Of a DNA stretch of 64,000 nt, positions 29,601 to 39,155 are shown piece after piece; positions within the stretch are counted from its first letter, which is position 1, and every line of letters begins with the position of its first letter. The DNA is taken from the NCBI GenBank assembly GCA_010672785.1, contig JAAHFX010000002.1:124001-188000 (forward strand). Direction: 5' to 3'. The translations under genes were made by a program, and so were the position numbers. This DNA comes from Sphaerospermopsis sp. SIO1G1. GTDB lineage: Bacteria; Cyanobacteriota; Cyanobacteriia; Cyanobacteriales; Nostocaceae. Below the pieces are notes generated by a model. That model was given only the letters and a program-made list of their open reading frames with translations. It had not been told where the DNA came from and did not search any database.

Positions 29601-29771
29601 TACAGGCATATATAACATGAAGATTACGAAAATCGGAGTTAATAGTTGTTGAATAGTGAACTGCTTGCAGCAGTGCTTCGCTATCGCCAAAGGGCCATAA
29701 TTCATACCTGCCTTTAAATACTGAATAATAATCACAAAAATTCAATCTACAGTCATTTGTGAAATTAACTG

Positions 29772-30956
29772 ATGTCACAACCCACGTCTGCCGAGTCCAA
29801 CCCCCAAGTCGCCCTTGAGCAATTAGCCCATGCCTTTCAGCAATCTCCAGAATTTGGACGAAAAATCAAAATTCTGGTGTGCCAAGGTAACGAAGACATT
29901 CGCATTTTTGTAGAGGGTTCTTCTCTGCCCGATCAGAAAAAATATCTACCCAAGGTGCGTAAGGTGTTACAACAGGTAAGGCTAAAAACCCCCTTTCCCA
30001 TTCAAGTCTATGGACGACAGTTGGGGGATATTTTGCCCCGATGGCAGACGCAGTTATCGCCCAATATGGCCTCATCTAAAACAAAAGCCCCCAACTCAGC
30101 GAGCAATTTGGGGTCTGATTGGATTGAAGTATCAGCGCTTCTAGAATGGATGAGGAGATCGCCCATCAGCCAGCAAATTCAACAGCTTTGGTCACTTCGC
30201 TCTGGGCGTTGGGGTGCTATTGCTCTGGGTGGGATCACATTCCTGCTGCTTGTATTTTTGGGCAGTCGCGGATTCTCTCCATCCACCTCATCAGACCCAA
30301 TGATTTCCCCCAGTCAAAGCTATGCGCTGCAATTTGATGGTAAGGACGATATTGCCATCACCTCCCGCAGGGAAATACCGCCTTTTACCTCAATCCCTGG
30401 GGGGTTTTCAGTGGCAGTGTGGGTTAATCCTACCCGCTATATGAAATATCCCCGCATTCTTGAACGCTCAGACAATACGCGGAATGATCGAATGCTGCTA
30501 GTGGTTGATCACAAAGCTAAAGGTATTCGGTTCAGTCTGAATGGGAATTATGCGATCGCCCCTGGTCTCCCTCTCAAGCAATGGACTCATGTAGTCAGCA
30601 CCTACGATGGTCAAACCATTCGGATTTATCTCAATGGAGAAATGAAGGGTAGTGTTTCCTATCAGGGGCAGATTGACCTGACCCGCTCTAACTTGATGCT
30701 GGGCAACAATCGGGAAAATAGTCGTCCCTACGCTGGGTTGATCCGTGATGTGCAAATATGGGAACGCACCCTCAGTGATGCAGAGGTGCAGCAGACCATG
30801 CAAGCCATGCCTGCAAAAGATGCTCCGGGTTTGTTGGCCGCCTGGTCTTTTGATTCAGTTGACACAACCATCGCTAACGACGAGGTTAGCCAAATTCCAC
30901 TCATTTTTAAAACAACGGCTGGTTTGGGCAATGGGCCTAAAGTGGTTGAGCCTTGA
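29772..30956 (+). CDS. Membrane-anchored LamG/concanavalin-like domain protein
   Basis: The 394-residue protein has three parts. An N-terminal region (residues 1-100, IKILVCQGNEDIRIFVEG, FPIQVYGRQLGDILPRW) matches a domain also found in the next gene. One membrane span follows at about 157-178 (WGAIALGGITFLLLVFLG). A C-terminal LamG-like jelly roll lies at about 192-370: YALQFDGKDD, GGFSVAVWVNP, WTHVVSTYDGQTIRIYLNG, GLIRDVQIWERTLS. LamG domains bind sugars or proteins, here probably outside the membrane. GC and CTG codon use are clearly higher than in flanking genes, as for the next gene, suggesting transfer. Ligand unknown. Confidence 0.75.
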   Translation: MSQPTSAESNPQVALEQLAHAFQQSPEFGRKIKILVCQGNEDIRIFVEGSSLPDQKKYLPKVRKVLQQVRLKTPFPIQVYGRQLGDILPRWQTQLSPNMASSKTKAPNSASNLGSDWIEVSALLEWMRRSPISQQIQQLWSLRSGRWGAIALGGITFLLLVFLGSRGFSPSTSSDPMISPSQSYALQFDGKDDIAITSRREIPPFTSIPGGFSVAVWVNPTRYMKYPRILERSDNTRNDRMLLVVDHKAKGIRFSLNGNYAIAPGLPLKQWTHVVSTYDGQTIRIYLNGEMKGSVSYQGQIDLTRSNLMLGNNRENSRPYAGLIRDVQIWERTLSDAEVQQTMQAMPAKDAPGLLAAWSFDSVDTTIANDEVSQIPLIFKTTAGLGNGPKVVEP

Positions 30957-31013
30957 AGGTGAAGACCAGATCAGAATCTCAACTTTTCGATCGCTGATTA
31001 CTAAGACATTGCT

Positions 31014-32693
31014 ATGACTAACTCAAACTTGATGGAGCAAGCTCGACAGGGAAATCCTGAAGCGATTGCCACCTTACTGAATCGATCACTGCTATCGCAA
31101 AATATCCAAGCGCGGGTGCGGCGGCAGCAGACTCAACTCCTGGTGCTGCTGAATAGTCCTGACACCATAGATCAGGCAATAATTGTGCCGCGCATTTTGC
31201 AAGGGCTACAGCGGCTGGGGGTGCAGGGTATTGAATCCGTCCAGATTGCTGCTCAACAGACTGGCTCTACGCGGATTTTGTGGCGGACTCAGGCTGCCCT
31301 GAGCATGACTGACATTTCTGAGCCTTCAGCCATTCCTCAGCAACCCTCTCCAATGGCGGAGGCTGATGAACTCAGTGCCGCTACGGCTTCAATCACATCT
31401 GATGGTTCACCCCCCGACCTGGTGATTACCGACCTGGCTGGCACTCCCGACCCGTTACTCCTGCCAGGGTGGAGCTTCTGGTGCGGTTGGGTAGTGCTGT
31501 CGGTGCTAGGTATGGCGATCGCCGCATTCTGGAGTTCAGATCGCGGCATCCTGATGGTAAAAGGCTATTCATTATTCTACTGGCTCATCAGCGGATGGCC
31601 TTCAATACTCACTGGAATAGGCCAAGGCATTGCTTTGCGGCTGGAGGTCAATTGGTCTAAGCAATGGGTTCAGGCCACAGCGATAGGGGCATTGGCGAAT
31701 AGCTTGTTGCACGTGCTACTGCTGGTGGTACCAAGCCAGTGGAAATGGTTTAACACTTTGCCTTGGTTTCCCGTCCTGTTGCTGATTATGCTGGCTGTCG
31801 AAACTCCCATGATTCTGGCTCAATGGTATGTGCTGCGTCGTTATCTTGCCCAAGCTGACCTGTGGCTCAAAACTATGTTGGGATGGACGGTGGTGCAGAT
31901 CATGATACGGGGACGGTTTTTCGAACTTACCCAACTGGGCGGCATCACTATTAACCGATGGTGGCTGCTGGCAGTTGTTAATCTCATGGTCAGTGGTGGG
32001 GTTATGCTCTACCTACTGCGTCAGTCCTCTCCTGAATCTTTGAAACTCAATCAGTTTACTGATGCCATGACCCGACAATTGTTAGCCCAACAGCGTACTC
32101 ACGTCAATGGCCTATTGCTACTGGAGTGGTCTGGCTGGACACTGCTGGGCTGGGTTGCCAGTGGGGTTGTGGCGGGCATTTTGTCGGCGCTGACGTTTGG
32201 GTTAAGCGGTCTATTTTCCCTGGGGATTCTGGTTAGCACCTGTGCTGCTTTGCAACAGATTGCTCTCAAAGGACGTATGGATAATAGTGGTAAGTGGTTT
32301 AAGCACACCTTAAAAGCGGCGATCGCCGGTACTATCATTGCCCTGATTCCCTCCCTGATTTTTGGCGGTTTGGCCTTCAATGCCATCATGTCATCTTCCC
32401 ACCCCACAGCGGGACTATGGTCTTTTGTCGCGACTTTGGGCATTGGGTTTTTATTTTTCAGCCTCACCTGGTTTGGGGTCATTGCCATTCAGAGCCGATT
32501 TTTGCAGCAGCAAGGTTATCATCTAAGTTGGTGGATTGGGACACATCTGGCGATCGCCCTGGCAATTTTAGTCAACCGCCCCTGGCAAGAACTGGGCTAT
32601 CTGCTTCCCGGTATTGTGTTCTGGATGGTGCTGATGCCATCTGCGGTCATGGTATGGCTGTTGGGCTATCCGCGAAAAATAACGGGTCTTTGA
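31014..32693 (+). CDS. Polytopic membrane protein with shared N-terminal domain
   Basis: The 559-residue protein begins with a soluble region of about 130 residues (EQARQGNPEAIATLLNRSL, LLVLLNSPDTIDQAIIVPRI, GIESVQIAAQQTGS) that looks like the N-terminal domain of the preceding gene and of other cyanobacterial proteins. Roughly ten hydrophobic segments follow from about residue 150 to the end (LLPGWSFWCGWVVLSVLGM ... LLPGIVFWMVLMPSAVMVW). It is 57 bases downstream of the LamG gene and probably co-transcribed. High GC and CTG-rich leucine codons match its neighbour and differ from the rest of the window. Function unknown. Confidence 0.7.
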   Translation: MTNSNLMEQARQGNPEAIATLLNRSLLSQNIQARVRRQQTQLLVLLNSPDTIDQAIIVPRILQGLQRLGVQGIESVQIAAQQTGSTRILWRTQAALSMTDISEPSAIPQQPSPMAEADELSAATASITSDGSPPDLVITDLAGTPDPLLLPGWSFWCGWVVLSVLGMAIAAFWSSDRGILMVKGYSLFYWLISGWPSILTGIGQGIALRLEVNWSKQWVQATAIGALANSLLHVLLLVVPSQWKWFNTLPWFPVLLLIMLAVETPMILAQWYVLRRYLAQADLWLKTMLGWTVVQIMIRGRFFELTQLGGITINRWWLLAVVNLMVSGGVMLYLLRQSSPESLKLNQFTDAMTRQLLAQQRTHVNGLLLLEWSGWTLLGWVASGVVAGILSALTFGLSGLFSLGILVSTCAALQQIALKGRMDNSGKWFKHTLKAAIAGTIIALIPSLIFGGLAFNAIMSSSHPTAGLWSFVATLGIGFLFFSLTWFGVIAIQSRFLQQQGYHLSWWIGTHLAIALAILVNRPWQELGYLLPGIVFWMVLMPSAVMVWLLGYPRKITGL

Positions 32694-32763
32694 TAACCCA
32701 CATTCCGCACTTAGTTTTGTATAGCTATAGCCATCAAATATAATTGAAAAAATCAATCAACCC

Positions 32764-32880
32764 ATGAGTGCTATTTCTCTTGATAAACCACCCCATCCTT
32801 TTTATGCTTCTTTATTTTTAAGTTTTATTGCTACAATTTTCTTTATTGGTCTGGGTTTATTGATTACTAAAAGGAAATAA
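32764..32880 (+). CDS. Small single-span membrane protein, unrecognised
   Basis: A 38-residue frame (ATG 32764, TAA 32880) begins MSAISLDKPPHPF, contains one hydrophobic helix (FLSFIATIFFIGLGLLI) and ends TKRK. The layout, short polar N-terminus, one span and basic C-terminus, is that of a real small membrane protein. It does not match the PSI/PSII/Ndh small subunits I know. No ribosome-binding site is evident, so confidence is limited. Confidence 0.4.
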   Translation: MSAISLDKPPHPFYASLFLSFIATIFFIGLGLLITKRK

Positions 32881-32944
32881 AAATCTAACCATCATTAAAT
32901 TTTTAATCATCATTCTATTCAATACCCTGAACCTAAACTCAGAT

Positions 32945-33697
32945 TTATTTCACACCTTTTTGTAAAACATAAAAAGTGTAACCATAAAAATCACTAAAAC
33001 TTTCAAACAATCTCATTTCTTCTTCCATTTCACTAATCACAGATTGATTAATTGGAGTAGATTCAATTTCCTTGAACCTTTCTCGTACTGGTTGGTAATA
33101 ATTATACCACCAACAATGACTAGGTAATTTGTAGGTAGCAAGTACCTTAAAACCACATCTAGTTGCAGTCTCAATATTTTCCGCTTCAGTACCCATTGTC
33201 GGATAGGACGCTTGCCAATACTGGGTTACAGGTTCGGGGACATCTTCCAAAAACCAACTCATTTCCGAGATAACAGCAATACCATGAGGGGAAATTAACG
33301 GATACCAAAGTTGCAAACCATCCTTAAATCCCAAGTTATATATAGCACCTTCTGACCACAGCAAATCAACGGAAGCGGGAGGCCAATCTAATTTAGCCAT
33401 ATCACCATGAATTGCGGTAATCAAATCTTCCAAACCCGCTTGTTTTGCTTTAATTTCCAGTTCCTGAATAAAATCTGAAGAGAAATCTACAGCAATAACT
33501 TGAGAATGATAGTATTTTGCCAGCAGTAATGTTGCAACACCAGTTCCACATCCAAGGTCAGCAATTCGCGGTTTGGGGGGTAAAACGGGAAGTTGAGATA
33601 AAATGAAGCGGGAAAATTCATCATCACCAGGCCCTTGACGATTAAGTCCACAATGCAGATTAATTAGGGCATTAATATACTCAGTTTGATTATCCAT
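32945..33697 (-). CDS. Class I SAM-dependent methyltransferase
   Basis: The 250-residue protein has motif I IADLGCGTGVATLLLAKYY, acidic end of strand 2 VIAVDFSSDF, motif II-like DLLWSEGAIYNLGF and post-motif GIAVISEMSWFLED. The substrate cannot be read; the LWSEGAIYNLGF region resembles small-molecule methyltransferases of the UbiE/ArsM-like group. Single gene on the minus strand, divergent from the muconolactone-isomerase-like gene. Confidence 0.85.
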   Translation of the reverse strand: MDNQTEYINALINLHCGLNRQGPGDDEFSRFILSQLPVLPPKPRIADLGCGTGVATLLLAKYYHSQVIAVDFSSDFIQELEIKAKQAGLEDLITAIHGDMAKLDWPPASVDLLWSEGAIYNLGFKDGLQLWYPLISPHGIAVISEMSWFLEDVPEPVTQYWQASYPTMGTEAENIETATRCGFKVLATYKLPSHCWWYNYYQPVRERFKEIESTPINQSVISEMEEEMRLFESFSDFYGYTFYVLQKGVK

Positions 33698-33855
33698 AGC
33701 ATATCATCTAAATCAAAGATAAAAACAAGGCGATCGCTAAAATACAATATCCCGAAAAATTAAGAAATGAAAATTTAAATAACAATTTTTAATATCAACT
33801 ATTCATAGTTTATGTTATGAATATCATTTACACAATAAATTCAGGACAATTAATA

Positions 33856-34164
33856 ATGTTATATCACTTAGATTTTCATGTTGAATATCCCAATGATATG
33901 AATCAACAGGAGTTATTTACTATTTGGAGTCAGGAAGCAGATGCAGCATTGCAAGCAAAACAAGCAGGAGTCGTAGTTGACTTATGGAAATGTGTGGGTA
34001 CTCGACGAGTAATTGCTATTTTGGATGTTCCCACACCTGATACTTTGGATCAAATTCTTTTAGATTTACCTATTATGAAATTAATGGGTCAAAATGTACA
34101 AGTAGAAGTAACTCCCCTCAGAAAATATGAGGATTTTGCTGCTGATGTAAAATCTAGGTTATAG
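33856..34164 (+). CDS. Muconolactone isomerase-like (MIase family) protein
   Basis: The 102-residue alpha/beta-barrel-type small protein, MLYHLDFHVEYPNDMNQQEL ... WSQEADAALQAKQAGVV ... LWKCVGTRRVIAILDVP ... LDQILLDLPIM, matches the muconolactone delta-isomerase family fold. No other aromatic-degradation gene is nearby, so the catalytic role is doubtful and the name should be read as family only. The frame opens at 33817, but the ATG at 33856 is the family start. Confidence 0.75.
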   Translation: MLYHLDFHVEYPNDMNQQELFTIWSQEADAALQAKQAGVVVDLWKCVGTRRVIAILDVPTPDTLDQILLDLPIMKLMGQNVQVEVTPLRKYEDFAADVKSRL

Positions 34165-34357
34165 AAAGTATAAAAAATCATTAAAATCAGTTGCTAGTTA
34201 TTAACTTTTACTTGTGATCAGCTAGGATTATTTTCATTAAATGAATCAATAATAAAGAAATAAAAATCAGATCAGAAAAAATCAGGAATCGTAAATTTTT
34301 TTTATTTTTTGCTTTAATTTTATAATATATAGAAATCAAAACCGACTCAAATAAATT

Positions 34358-35527
34358 ATGAAGAAATCACTGCAACTACCCCAAAAAATCATGTTACTCG
34401 GTTCAGGAGAACTAGGAAAAGAATTTGTCATTGCTGCACAACGTTTAGGTAATTATGTGATCGCAGTTGATCGTTATGAAAATGCTCCTGCAATGCAGGT
34501 TGCTGATTGTGCAGAAGTAATTTCTATGCTGAGTGCAGAAGATTTGGAAGCGGTAGTTACTAAACATAAACCTAATTTTATTGTTCCAGAAATCGAAGCA
34601 ATTAGAACCGAAAAGTTACAAGAATTTGAACAACGCGGAATTACAGTTATCCCCACCGCAGCAGCTACTAATTACACGATGAACCGTGACAGAATTAGAG
34701 AATTAGCAAGTAAAGAATTAGGGGTGAGAACTGCTAAATATGGTTATGCTGTTAGTTTAGAAGAATTAATTTCTATTTCTGATCAAATCGGATTTCCCAA
34801 TGTTGTTAAACCTGTAATGTCATCATCAGGAAAAGGTCAATCTGTAGTTAATGATCAAACAGAAGTAGAAACAGCTTGGAATTATGCAATTGGTAATTCT
34901 AGAGGTGATAGTCAGAAAGTAATTGTCGAAGAATTTATCAATTTTGAAATCGAAATTACTTTAATGACAGTTAAACAATGGGATGCAGAAACTATTTTTT
35001 GTCCTCCCATCGGCCACAGACAAGAAAGAGGAGATTATCAAGAATCTTGGCAACCTGCTGGTATTTCTGATGATAAAATATTAGCAGCACAAGAAATTGC
35101 TAAAAAAGTCACCAATGCTTTAGGTGGTGCAGGTATTTTCGGTGTGGAATTTTTCATTACCAAACATGAAGTGATATTTTCAGAACTTTCACCCCGCCCC
35201 CATGATACAGGAATGGTGACATTAATTTCTCAAAATTTGAATGAATTTGAATTACACTTACGGGCGATTTTGGGTTTACCAATTCCGGAAATTAAACAAC
35301 TTGGATATTCCGCTAGTGCGGTAATTTTGTCAGATAAAAAATCTGAAAATATTGCTTTTACTGGAGTTGCAGAAGCATTAACAGAAACCGATGTTGATAT
35401 TAGATTATTTGGTAAACCAACTGCACATCCTTATCGGAGAATGGGAGTAGCTTTAGCAAAAGATAAAGATGAAAAATCAGCGAGGGAAAAAGCAAAAATA
35501 GCAGCAAGTAAAGTCAAATTAGTGTAA
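34358..35527 (+). CDS. purT: Formate-dependent GAR transformylase
   Basis: PurT is an ATP-grasp enzyme using formate and ATP to formylate glycinamide ribonucleotide in purine synthesis. Motifs: [54 protein letters not shown] (ATP-grasp Lys and Gly loop), [20 protein letters not shown] (metal-binding acidic residues) and [19 protein letters not shown]. The 389 residues equal the usual length. Single gene; the 193-base upstream region is very AT-rich. Confidence 0.95.
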   Translation: MKKSLQLPQKIMLLGSGELGKEFVIAAQRLGNYVIAVDRYENAPAMQVADCAEVISMLSAEDLEAVVTKHKPNFIVPEIEAIRTEKLQEFEQRGITVIPTAAATNYTMNRDRIRELASKELGVRTAKYGYAVSLEELISISDQIGFPNVVKPVMSSSGKGQSVVNDQTEVETAWNYAIGNSRGDSQKVIVEEFINFEIEITLMTVKQWDAETIFCPPIGHRQERGDYQESWQPAGISDDKILAAQEIAKKVTNALGGAGIFGVEFFITKHEVIFSELSPRPHDTGMVTLISQNLNEFELHLRAILGLPIPEIKQLGYSASAVILSDKKSENIAFTGVAEALTETDVDIRLFGKPTAHPYRRMGVALAKDKDEKSAREKAKIAASKVKLV

Positions 35528-35530
35528 ATC

Positions 35531-35620
35531 AGGACTTACGCAAAATCTACTTCAAAGACTGTCATTACGACGAAAGGAAGCAATCTCAAACCCTGATGTT
35601 TCATGAAAATGCGTAAGTAC
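35531..35620. repeat. MITE-like element after purT
   Basis: AGGACTTACGCAAAAT at the left and ATGCGTAAGTACT at the right are inverted terminal repeats. The interior has GTCATTACGACGAAAGGAAG, the same type as the element at 19171. It starts 4 bases past the purT stop and may serve as its terminator. Confidence 0.65.
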
Positions 35621-35783
35621 TATAAATATAAAATCTGAGCATGGTGTGTTATTGATAGCGTAACATACCAAACCCTTGATCATGGTGCGTTACGAACTCC
35701 GTTCTAACACACCCTACAATACTGACCTGGATAGAAATGTTATATTAGGTCTAGTAACTCTAAACATCTGAGAGGATAAAATT

Positions 35784-36581
35784 ATGAGTTCACCATTTCC
35801 AGGGATGAACCCCTATTTAGAAAATCCTGATTTATGCTCAGAAGTACATCATAGATTAATTACGGCGATCGCAATTGCAATATCTCCTCCACTACGTCCT
35901 AAATATCGTGTAGCTATAGAAAAACGAACCTATAGAACTGACAGCGAAGATTCTCTCTTAATTGGTATTCCTGACGTAGCTATTTTATCAGTCAAACAAC
36001 AAGATCAAAAACCAGATAGTAGTGCAACAACAACTTTAGCAACAAAAATAGAAAATAAATCTGTTACTGTTACATTACCATCACCTTTAGAAATAAAAGA
36101 AGGATATTTAGAAATTCGAGAAGTTTCTACAGGTAAGGTAGTCACTATAATTGAAATTCTTTCTCCTACTAACAAAAAAAGTAAAGAAGGGAGAAAATCT
36201 TATTTAGATAAACGAGATAAAATATTTGAAACTAATACTAACTTAGTAGAGATTGACTTAATCAGAACAGGGGAAAAAATGCCAATGATTACCCATACTC
36301 CTGATACAGATTATCGCATTTTAGTTGCTAGGTCTCACCGCTTACCATCTGCTCAACTATTTCCTTTCAGTGTCAGAGAACCTATCCCAAATTTTACCAT
36401 TCCTATCCAAAAATCAGAACCAGAAATAGAGTTAAATCTACAGAATATCTTCTTAGAAATCTATGAACAAGCTGGATTTGACTTAACTTTAGATTATAAT
36501 ATCCCTCCTGTTCCAGAGTTATCTGGAGAAAATCAAGAATGGGTGGATTTATTATTAAAAGAACAAGGGAGAAGAAAATAA
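35784..36581 (+). CDS. DUF4058 family protein
   Basis: The 265-residue protein has the family signature SPFPGMNPYLENPDLCSEVHH, IPDVAIL, LEIREVSTGKVVTIIEILSP, NKKSKEGRKSYLDKRDKI and VEIDLIRTGEKMP. The spaced acidic/Lys residues (D, E-I, K) suggest a PD-(D/E)XK-like fold, as proposed for similar cyanobacterial families, but this is an inference. The family is often multicopy in cyanobacteria and has no known function. Single gene. Confidence 0.85.
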   Translation: MSSPFPGMNPYLENPDLCSEVHHRLITAIAIAISPPLRPKYRVAIEKRTYRTDSEDSLLIGIPDVAILSVKQQDQKPDSSATTTLATKIENKSVTVTLPSPLEIKEGYLEIREVSTGKVVTIIEILSPTNKKSKEGRKSYLDKRDKIFETNTNLVEIDLIRTGEKMPMITHTPDTDYRILVARSHRLPSAQLFPFSVREPIPNFTIPIQKSEPEIELNLQNIFLEIYEQAGFDLTLDYNIPPVPELSGENQEWVDLLLKEQGRRK

Positions 36582-36966
36582 ATCCTGTTAAGTTTAGGAG
36601 TCAGAATTCAGGAGTTATATCATGTCTGCATAACTAATATACCTCTCCAGAGACGTTGCATGCAACATCTCTACAAGGGTTTCATTTCACGTCGCAGATA
36701 TTTACAGCACTTTCCGGTGTCATGAGGTACATTTTAGGCGGGCAAGATGCCCACCCCACAAGAGTTTCATGATTATAACTTGTACTTCATAGCAACAAAA
36801 TCTGCTGTAATTTCCACTAGATGTCTAATTACAATATAGCTAGTTAATGCAGACATCCGAAAATTCTTCTCACCCTGCACCCTGCACTCTGCACCCTGCT
36901 ATCCTAATGATAAGTATTTAACCGGACATGATATTACCCCCTGCACCCTGCTATAAATTTCCCTAC
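36582..36966. other. Repeat-filled intergenic region
   Basis: It contains a near-perfect palindrome AGAGACGTTGCATGCAACATC (36650-36676, arms meet at TGCA), a GGCGGGCAAGATGCCCACCC block (36737-36756) that recurs inverted near 41540-41610, a TAGATGTCTAATTAC end of the 24896-type element, and CCCTGCACCCTGC units at 36880-36955. No gene. Confidence 0.65.
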
Positions 36967-37617
36967 TTAATTTTCAGATGGATATAAAGGTGTGTCATCA
37001 AGAGTACCAATTTTATTGAGTGGCCAAAAACGCACTATTGCTCGGCCAATAATATTTCCCTTGGGAACTAAACCCCAACAACGCCCATCATAACTGCTAC
37101 CACGGTTATCACCTAAAACTAAATATGAATCAGGTGGTATGGTTTCTGGTTTTGAGAGGAAAGGGGTTGTAGTTTGTGATCTACATACATCCACGGATGT
37201 CTGTACAGAGTCAGATAAATATTTATCTTCTGGAAGTATCTGATTGTTAATATAGACTTTGCCATTTTTAAGTTCTATTTTTTCTCCTGGCAAACCTATG
37301 ATTCTTTTAATAAAAGCATCTTTGTATTTTTCGTCCTGTAGTTTCTCTGTCGGAGAGAAAACAACAATATCACCCCTTTGAGGATCAGCAAAGTTATATT
37401 TAACCTTATCAATGATGATCTTATCTGCTTTCCACTGATCTTGTACCCCATGTAATGTTGGTTCCATAGATCCAGTGGGTATCCAACGAGCTTCAGCAAC
37501 AAAGGTACGAATTCCCAAAGCCAGAAATATGCTGAGGATAATAGTTTTAATTAGCTCGACAAACCAAGAGTTTTCAGGCTGTTGACTAGAGTTTTGATCA
37601 GACACTTGATTTTGCAT
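36967..37617 (-). CDS. lepB: Signal peptidase I
   Basis: LepB cleaves signal peptides at the outer face of the plasma or thylakoid membrane. The 216-residue protein has one N-terminal span (LIKTIILSIFLALGIRTFVA), catalytic Ser in PTGSMEPTL, catalytic Lys in FIKRIIGLPGEK and LGDNRGSSYDGRCWGLV. The frame opens at a TTG at 37650, but the ATG at 37617 (MQNQVSDQN) is more likely. Single gene, divergent from the dihydroorotase-like gene. Confidence 0.93.
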   Translation of the reverse strand: MQNQVSDQNSSQQPENSWFVELIKTIILSIFLALGIRTFVAEARWIPTGSMEPTLHGVQDQWKADKIIIDKVKYNFADPQRGDIVVFSPTEKLQDEKYKDAFIKRIIGLPGEKIELKNGKVYINNQILPEDKYLSDSVQTSVDVCRSQTTTPFLSKPETIPPDSYLVLGDNRGSSYDGRCWGLVPKGNIIGRAIVRFWPLNKIGTLDDTPLYPSEN

Positions 37618-37798
37618 GAAATTACTTAAAAATTTGAGAGTCAGAGGCAAGCACTGAACTGATTGAAAAAGAATTTATTTACTATCTTAACTAGATATTG
37701 GTATTTTCCTGAGTAAGATTGAAATTGGTCTGAAACAGAATAGTTAGGAAGCACAAGAGTGGAGCAGAAAAAGTAACTACTGATTATAACTTCCATAA

Positions 37799-37832
37799 CT
37801 CCTGATAACTGATAACTGATAACTGATAACCG
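37799..37832. repeat. Short tandem repeats touching a start codon
   Basis: Four or five CTGATAA heptamers end directly at the ATG of the dihydroorotase-like gene (37833), so the tract occupies the ribosome-binding region. Confidence 0.8.
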
Positions 37833-39155
37833 ATGATGTCATCTCCAAAAAGTTTATTAATTCGTCAAGCACGTCTGGTTTTACCCAATGGTGAGTTTAT
37901 GTTGGGGGATGTGCTGACCCAAGGGGGTAAAATTGTTGAGGTAAACTCAAACATAGCTAATGCCACCCCATCCCTAGAAATTGACGCACAAGGACTAACT
38001 TTGTTGCCTGGAGTCATTGATCCACAAGTACATTTCCGTGAACCTGGTTTAGAACATAAGGAAGACTTATTTACTGCTAGTTGTGCTTGTGCGAAGGGGG
38101 GTGTTACCTCTTTTTTGGAAATGCCAAATACAAAACCTTTAACTATTAGTCAGTCAGCTTTAGATGATAAGTTACAACGGGCTGCTAGTAAGTGTGTGGT
38201 TAATTATGGCTTCTTTATTGGTGCAACTGCGGATAATTTAACAGAGTTAGTCACGGTACAACCAACTTGTGGGATTAAAATTTTCATGGGATCTATGCGT
38301 GGTGATTTGTTGGTAGATCAAGAAACAACTCTGGAAAATATTTTTGCTCATGGTAGTCGCTTAATTGCTGTTCATGCTGAGGATCAACAGAGAATTAAAC
38401 AACGCAGACAAGAGTTTGCAGGAATTGAAGATCCGGCAATTCATTCCCAAATTCAAGATACTCAAGCTGCTTTGTTGGCTACCCAATTAGCTGTGAAGCT
38501 ATCTAAAAAGTATCAACGCCGTTTACATATTCTGCATTTATCTACGGGAATTGAAGCGGAGTTTTTACGTAGAGAAAAACCGAATTGGGTGACTGCGGAG
38601 GTGACACCACAACATTTACTTTTAAATACCAGTGCTTATGAAACCATTGGGACTTTAGCACAAATGAACCCACCATTGCGATCGCCTGAAGATAATGAAA
38701 TTCTCTGGCAAGCATTACGGGATGGTGTAATTGATTTTATCGCTACTGATCACGCCCCCCACACTTTAGAGGAAAAAGGCAAAACCTACCCTAATTCACC
38801 TTCAGGAATGCCAGGTGTGGAAACTTCTCTACCCTTAATGTTAACTTCAGCACAAGAAGGAAAATGTACTGTAGCTCAGGTTGTGAATTGGATGTCTAAA
38901 GCACCTGCTCAAGCTTATGGTATTCCTAATAAGGGAGAAATTAAAGTTGGTTATGACGCTGATTTGGTTTTGGTGGATCTAAATAATTATAAAACTGTCA
39001 ACAGGGAAGAAATTTTAAGCAAGTGCGGTTGGAGTCCTTTTGAAGGTTGGAATTTAACTGGGTGGCCTGTGACTACCATTGTTGGTGGAGAAGTTGTTTA
39101 TGACAAAGGTGAGGTAAATACGCAAGTACGGGGAAAAGCTTTACAGTTTGTCTAA
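37833..39155 (+). CDS. pyrC: Dihydroorotase (PyrC-like), unusual metal site
   Basis: The 440-residue amidohydrolase has the dihydroorotase layout: LTLLPGVIDPQVHFREPG, GIKIFMGSMRGD (carbamylated Lys region), LIAVHAEDQQR (His), RRLHILHLSTGIE (His) and IDFIATDHAPHT (catalytic Asp). The first metal-ligand pair, normally H-x-H, reads Q-V-H here, so one zinc ligand is missing. This may be a lineage trait, or the protein may be a DHOase-like non-catalytic homologue. It overlaps the convergent tsaE by 15 bases. Confidence 0.8.
   Translation: MMSSPKSLLIRQARLVLPNGEFMLGDVLTQGGKIVEVNSNIANATPSLEIDAQGLTLLPGVIDPQVHFREPGLEHKEDLFTASCACAKGGVTSFLEMPNTKPLTISQSALDDKLQRAASKCVVNYGFFIGATADNLTELVTVQPTCGIKIFMGSMRGDLLVDQETTLENIFAHGSRLIAVHAEDQQRIKQRRQEFAGIEDPAIHSQIQDTQAALLATQLAVKLSKKYQRRLHILHLSTGIEAEFLRREKPNWVTAEVTPQHLLLNTSAYETIGTLAQMNPPLRSPEDNEILWQALRDGVIDFIATDHAPHTLEEKGKTYPNSPSGMPGVETSLPLMLTSAQEGKCTVAQVVNWMSKAPAQAYGIPNKGEIKVGYDADLVLVDLNNYKTVNREEILSKCGWSPFEGWNLTGWPVTTIVGGEVVYDKGEVNTQVRGKALQFV

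Noticed and set aside
29578..29778. 66-residue minus-strand frame upstream of the LamG gene
   Set aside because: No recognisable features; overlaps the fossil CHAT sequence.
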